Source: Planctomycetota bacterium (GTDB taxonomy: Bacteria; Planctomycetota; Phycisphaerae; UBA1845). From it: a DNA stretch of 6,894 nucleotides. The first letter of the stretch is position 1, and every line of letters starts with the position of its first letter. Of the stretch, positions 6,030-6,894 are shown piece by piece. Location of the stretch: positions 1-6,894 of the forward strand of contig JADFRH010000129.1 of the NCBI GenBank assembly GCA_022561415.1, in the 5' to 3' direction. Under the pieces are notes generated by a model. That model had not been told where the DNA came from. It did not search any database and saw nothing but the letters and a program-made list of their open reading frames with translations. Position numbers and translations under genes: made by a program.

Positions 6030-6871
6030 AACGTCGAAACGTCGAAACGTCAAAACGTCAAAACGTCGAAACGTCAAAATGTCCTCCGCACATTCGCCCG
6101 CGCTTCGCGACGAGCGCTTTCACGATGATCGAGTTGCTCGTCGTGATGGGCGTTCTGACGTTGTTGGTTTCGATTCTTCTGCCGAGCCTGTCGGCCGCAC
6201 GGCGCCAGGCGCAGGCGGTTACCTGTCGCTCGAACATTCGGCAGATCATTATGGCCAACGATTATTATCGCGACGACCACGACGGCGTGTACGTGCCGGG
6301 TGCTTCCGACTTTCTCGATAACCTGAATCGCTGGCATGGCGAGCGTGATTCGGTCAACCTGGCGTTCGATTCGACGCGCGGCCCCTTGGTGCCTTCGCTC
6401 GGTCCGGACGGTGCGATTCGTGCGTGTCCGTCCTTCGAGCCCGACGCGATAGATTTCGAGGCCGGCAACGGTGGATACGGGTACAACAACGCCTACATCG
6501 GCGTACAGATCGTCGGGTCGGGGCCGGGCCGCGCAATGGTGACCACTGACCAGGCCGGTGCGTATAGCGACCGTGTCAAGCGGCCGGGTGAAACGATCAT
6601 GTTCACGGATAGTGCATTTGCGGGCAAAACGCTCATCGAATACAGCTTCGCCGAGCCTCGCTTTCAACTTCAGTTCCCAACCTATCGTACCGACCCCTCG
6701 ATTCATTTTCGCCACGATGGGCTCGCCAATGTCGGCTGGTGCGACGGGCACGTGGACGCGCACGTGATGACGTTTACGCACCACAGCGGCAGCTACCGGT
6801 CCGATCCCAAGTCGTTCGACATCGGATGGTTCGGCGAAGTCGACGACAACAGTCTTTTCGATCTGGACTGA
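6026..6871 (+). CDS. Prepilin-like protein with N-terminal methylation motif and H-X9-DG C-terminal motif (TTG start)
   Basis: From TTG 6026 the product has 281 residues. A basic leader of 31 residues ends TSA/FTMIELLVV: F32 would be residue 1 of the mature protein and E36 the conserved Glu+5, followed by a hydrophobic helix to about residue 53. The residue before cleavage is Ala rather than the usual Gly. CRSNIRQI (67-74), NRWHGERD, GPLVPSLGPDGAIRACPSF and YGYNNAYIG follow. The C-terminus carries H230-X9-D240-G241 (HDGLANVGWCDG), the signature of the pseudopilin-like family greatly expanded in Planctomycetota. It is probably processed by prepilin peptidase and assembled in or on the envelope. 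The leader is encoded by an octamer array, giving the peptide period RRNVETSK/RQNVETSK. It is translationally coupled to the preceding gene. An ATG at 5987 would add 13 residues and a 43-nt overlap; TTG is preferred. Confidence 0.9.
   Translation: MKRRNVETSKRQNVETSKCPPHIRPRFATSAFTMIELLVVMGVLTLLVSILLPSLSAARRQAQAVTCRSNIRQIIMANDYYRDDHDGVYVPGASDFLDNLNRWHGERDSVNLAFDSTRGPLVPSLGPDGAIRACPSFEPDAIDFEAGNGGYGYNNAYIGVQIVGSGPGRAMVTTDQAGAYSDRVKRPGETIMFTDSAFAGKTLIEYSFAEPRFQLQFPTYRTDPSIHFRHDGLANVGWCDGHVDAHVMTFTHHSGSYRSDPKSFDIGWFGEVDDNSLFDLD
6028..6083. repeat. Tandem octamer array, unit RAAACGTC, 7 units, inside the prepilin leader
   Basis: Seven adjacent 8-bp units run from 6028: GAAACGTC three times, AAAACGTC twice, GAAACGTC once, and a final AAAATGTC. 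The consensus is a cyclic permutation of GTCGAAAC, the reverse complement of the unit at 3036-3123, so the two arrays are inverted relative to each other. It begins within the stop codon of the preceding gene and lies entirely inside the leader-coding part of the prepilin gene; three units make 24 nt and eight residues. Confidence 0.96.
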
Positions 6872-6894
6872 CGCCCGCGACGCCGCGCGACACG

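Noticed and set aside
6079..6321. Plus-strand frame starting at ATG 6079 just after the array
   Set aside because: It is out of frame with the prepilin motif and lacks any recognisable feature; the prepilin frame has the cleavage and H-X9-DG motifs.

Overview
The window looks like a Planctomycetota chromosome, possibly Phycisphaerae or a relative. The evidence is a GC-rich sequence that combines a pseudopilin-like protein with an H-X9-DG C-terminal motif, a dockerin-type calcium-binding tail, an IPTL-type C-terminal sorting signal and long tandem arrays of an 8-bp unit. The lineage is inferred from protein style only.

Left half (1-2660, minus strand): a tight cluster read right to left. It encodes an Rrf2-family regulator with three cysteines, a diheme c-type cytochrome lipoprotein whose start overlaps the regulator stop (ATGA), a cupredoxin-like copper protein with a C-terminal regulatory-like beta domain, and the N-terminal part of a coiled-coil plus beta-strand envelope protein that runs off the left edge. 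A good sigma-70-type promoter and two perfect palindromes lie in front of the regulator. Together they look like a periplasmic/outer-membrane electron-transfer module under redox or NO/iron-sulfur control; the substrate cannot be told from this window.

Middle (2661-3685): about 1 kb without a gene. It holds the regulator promoter, an 11-unit array of GTTTCGAC (3036-3123), a class-I-like cobalamin (B12) riboswitch (3232-3469) closed by a 9-bp P1 helix, and a strong intrinsic terminator (3594-3629) with a competing upstream segment. This is the layout of a transcription-attenuating riboswitch.

Right half (3686-6871, plus strand): three tightly packed genes behind the riboswitch. They encode a secreted beta-propeller-like protein with an IPTL-type C-terminal anchor, a secreted protein with a dockerin-type tail, and a prepilin-like H-X9-DG protein. 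The second protein resembles the 'cell surface protein' family that I recall beside BtuB/BtuG in Bacteroidetes B12 loci, and the first could be a BtuG-like propeller. The best reading is a B12-repressed surface system for capturing cobalamin or a related corrinoid, anchored in a planctomycetal way. I know of no description of such a system in this lineage.

The prepilin most likely starts at a TTG (6026) behind a perfect Shine-Dalgarno sequence and inside a TTGA overlap with the preceding stop. Its leader peptide is encoded by a second array of the same octamer, in inverted orientation. Because 8 is not a multiple of 3, gain or loss of one unit would shift the frame, so this could be a phase-variable locus.
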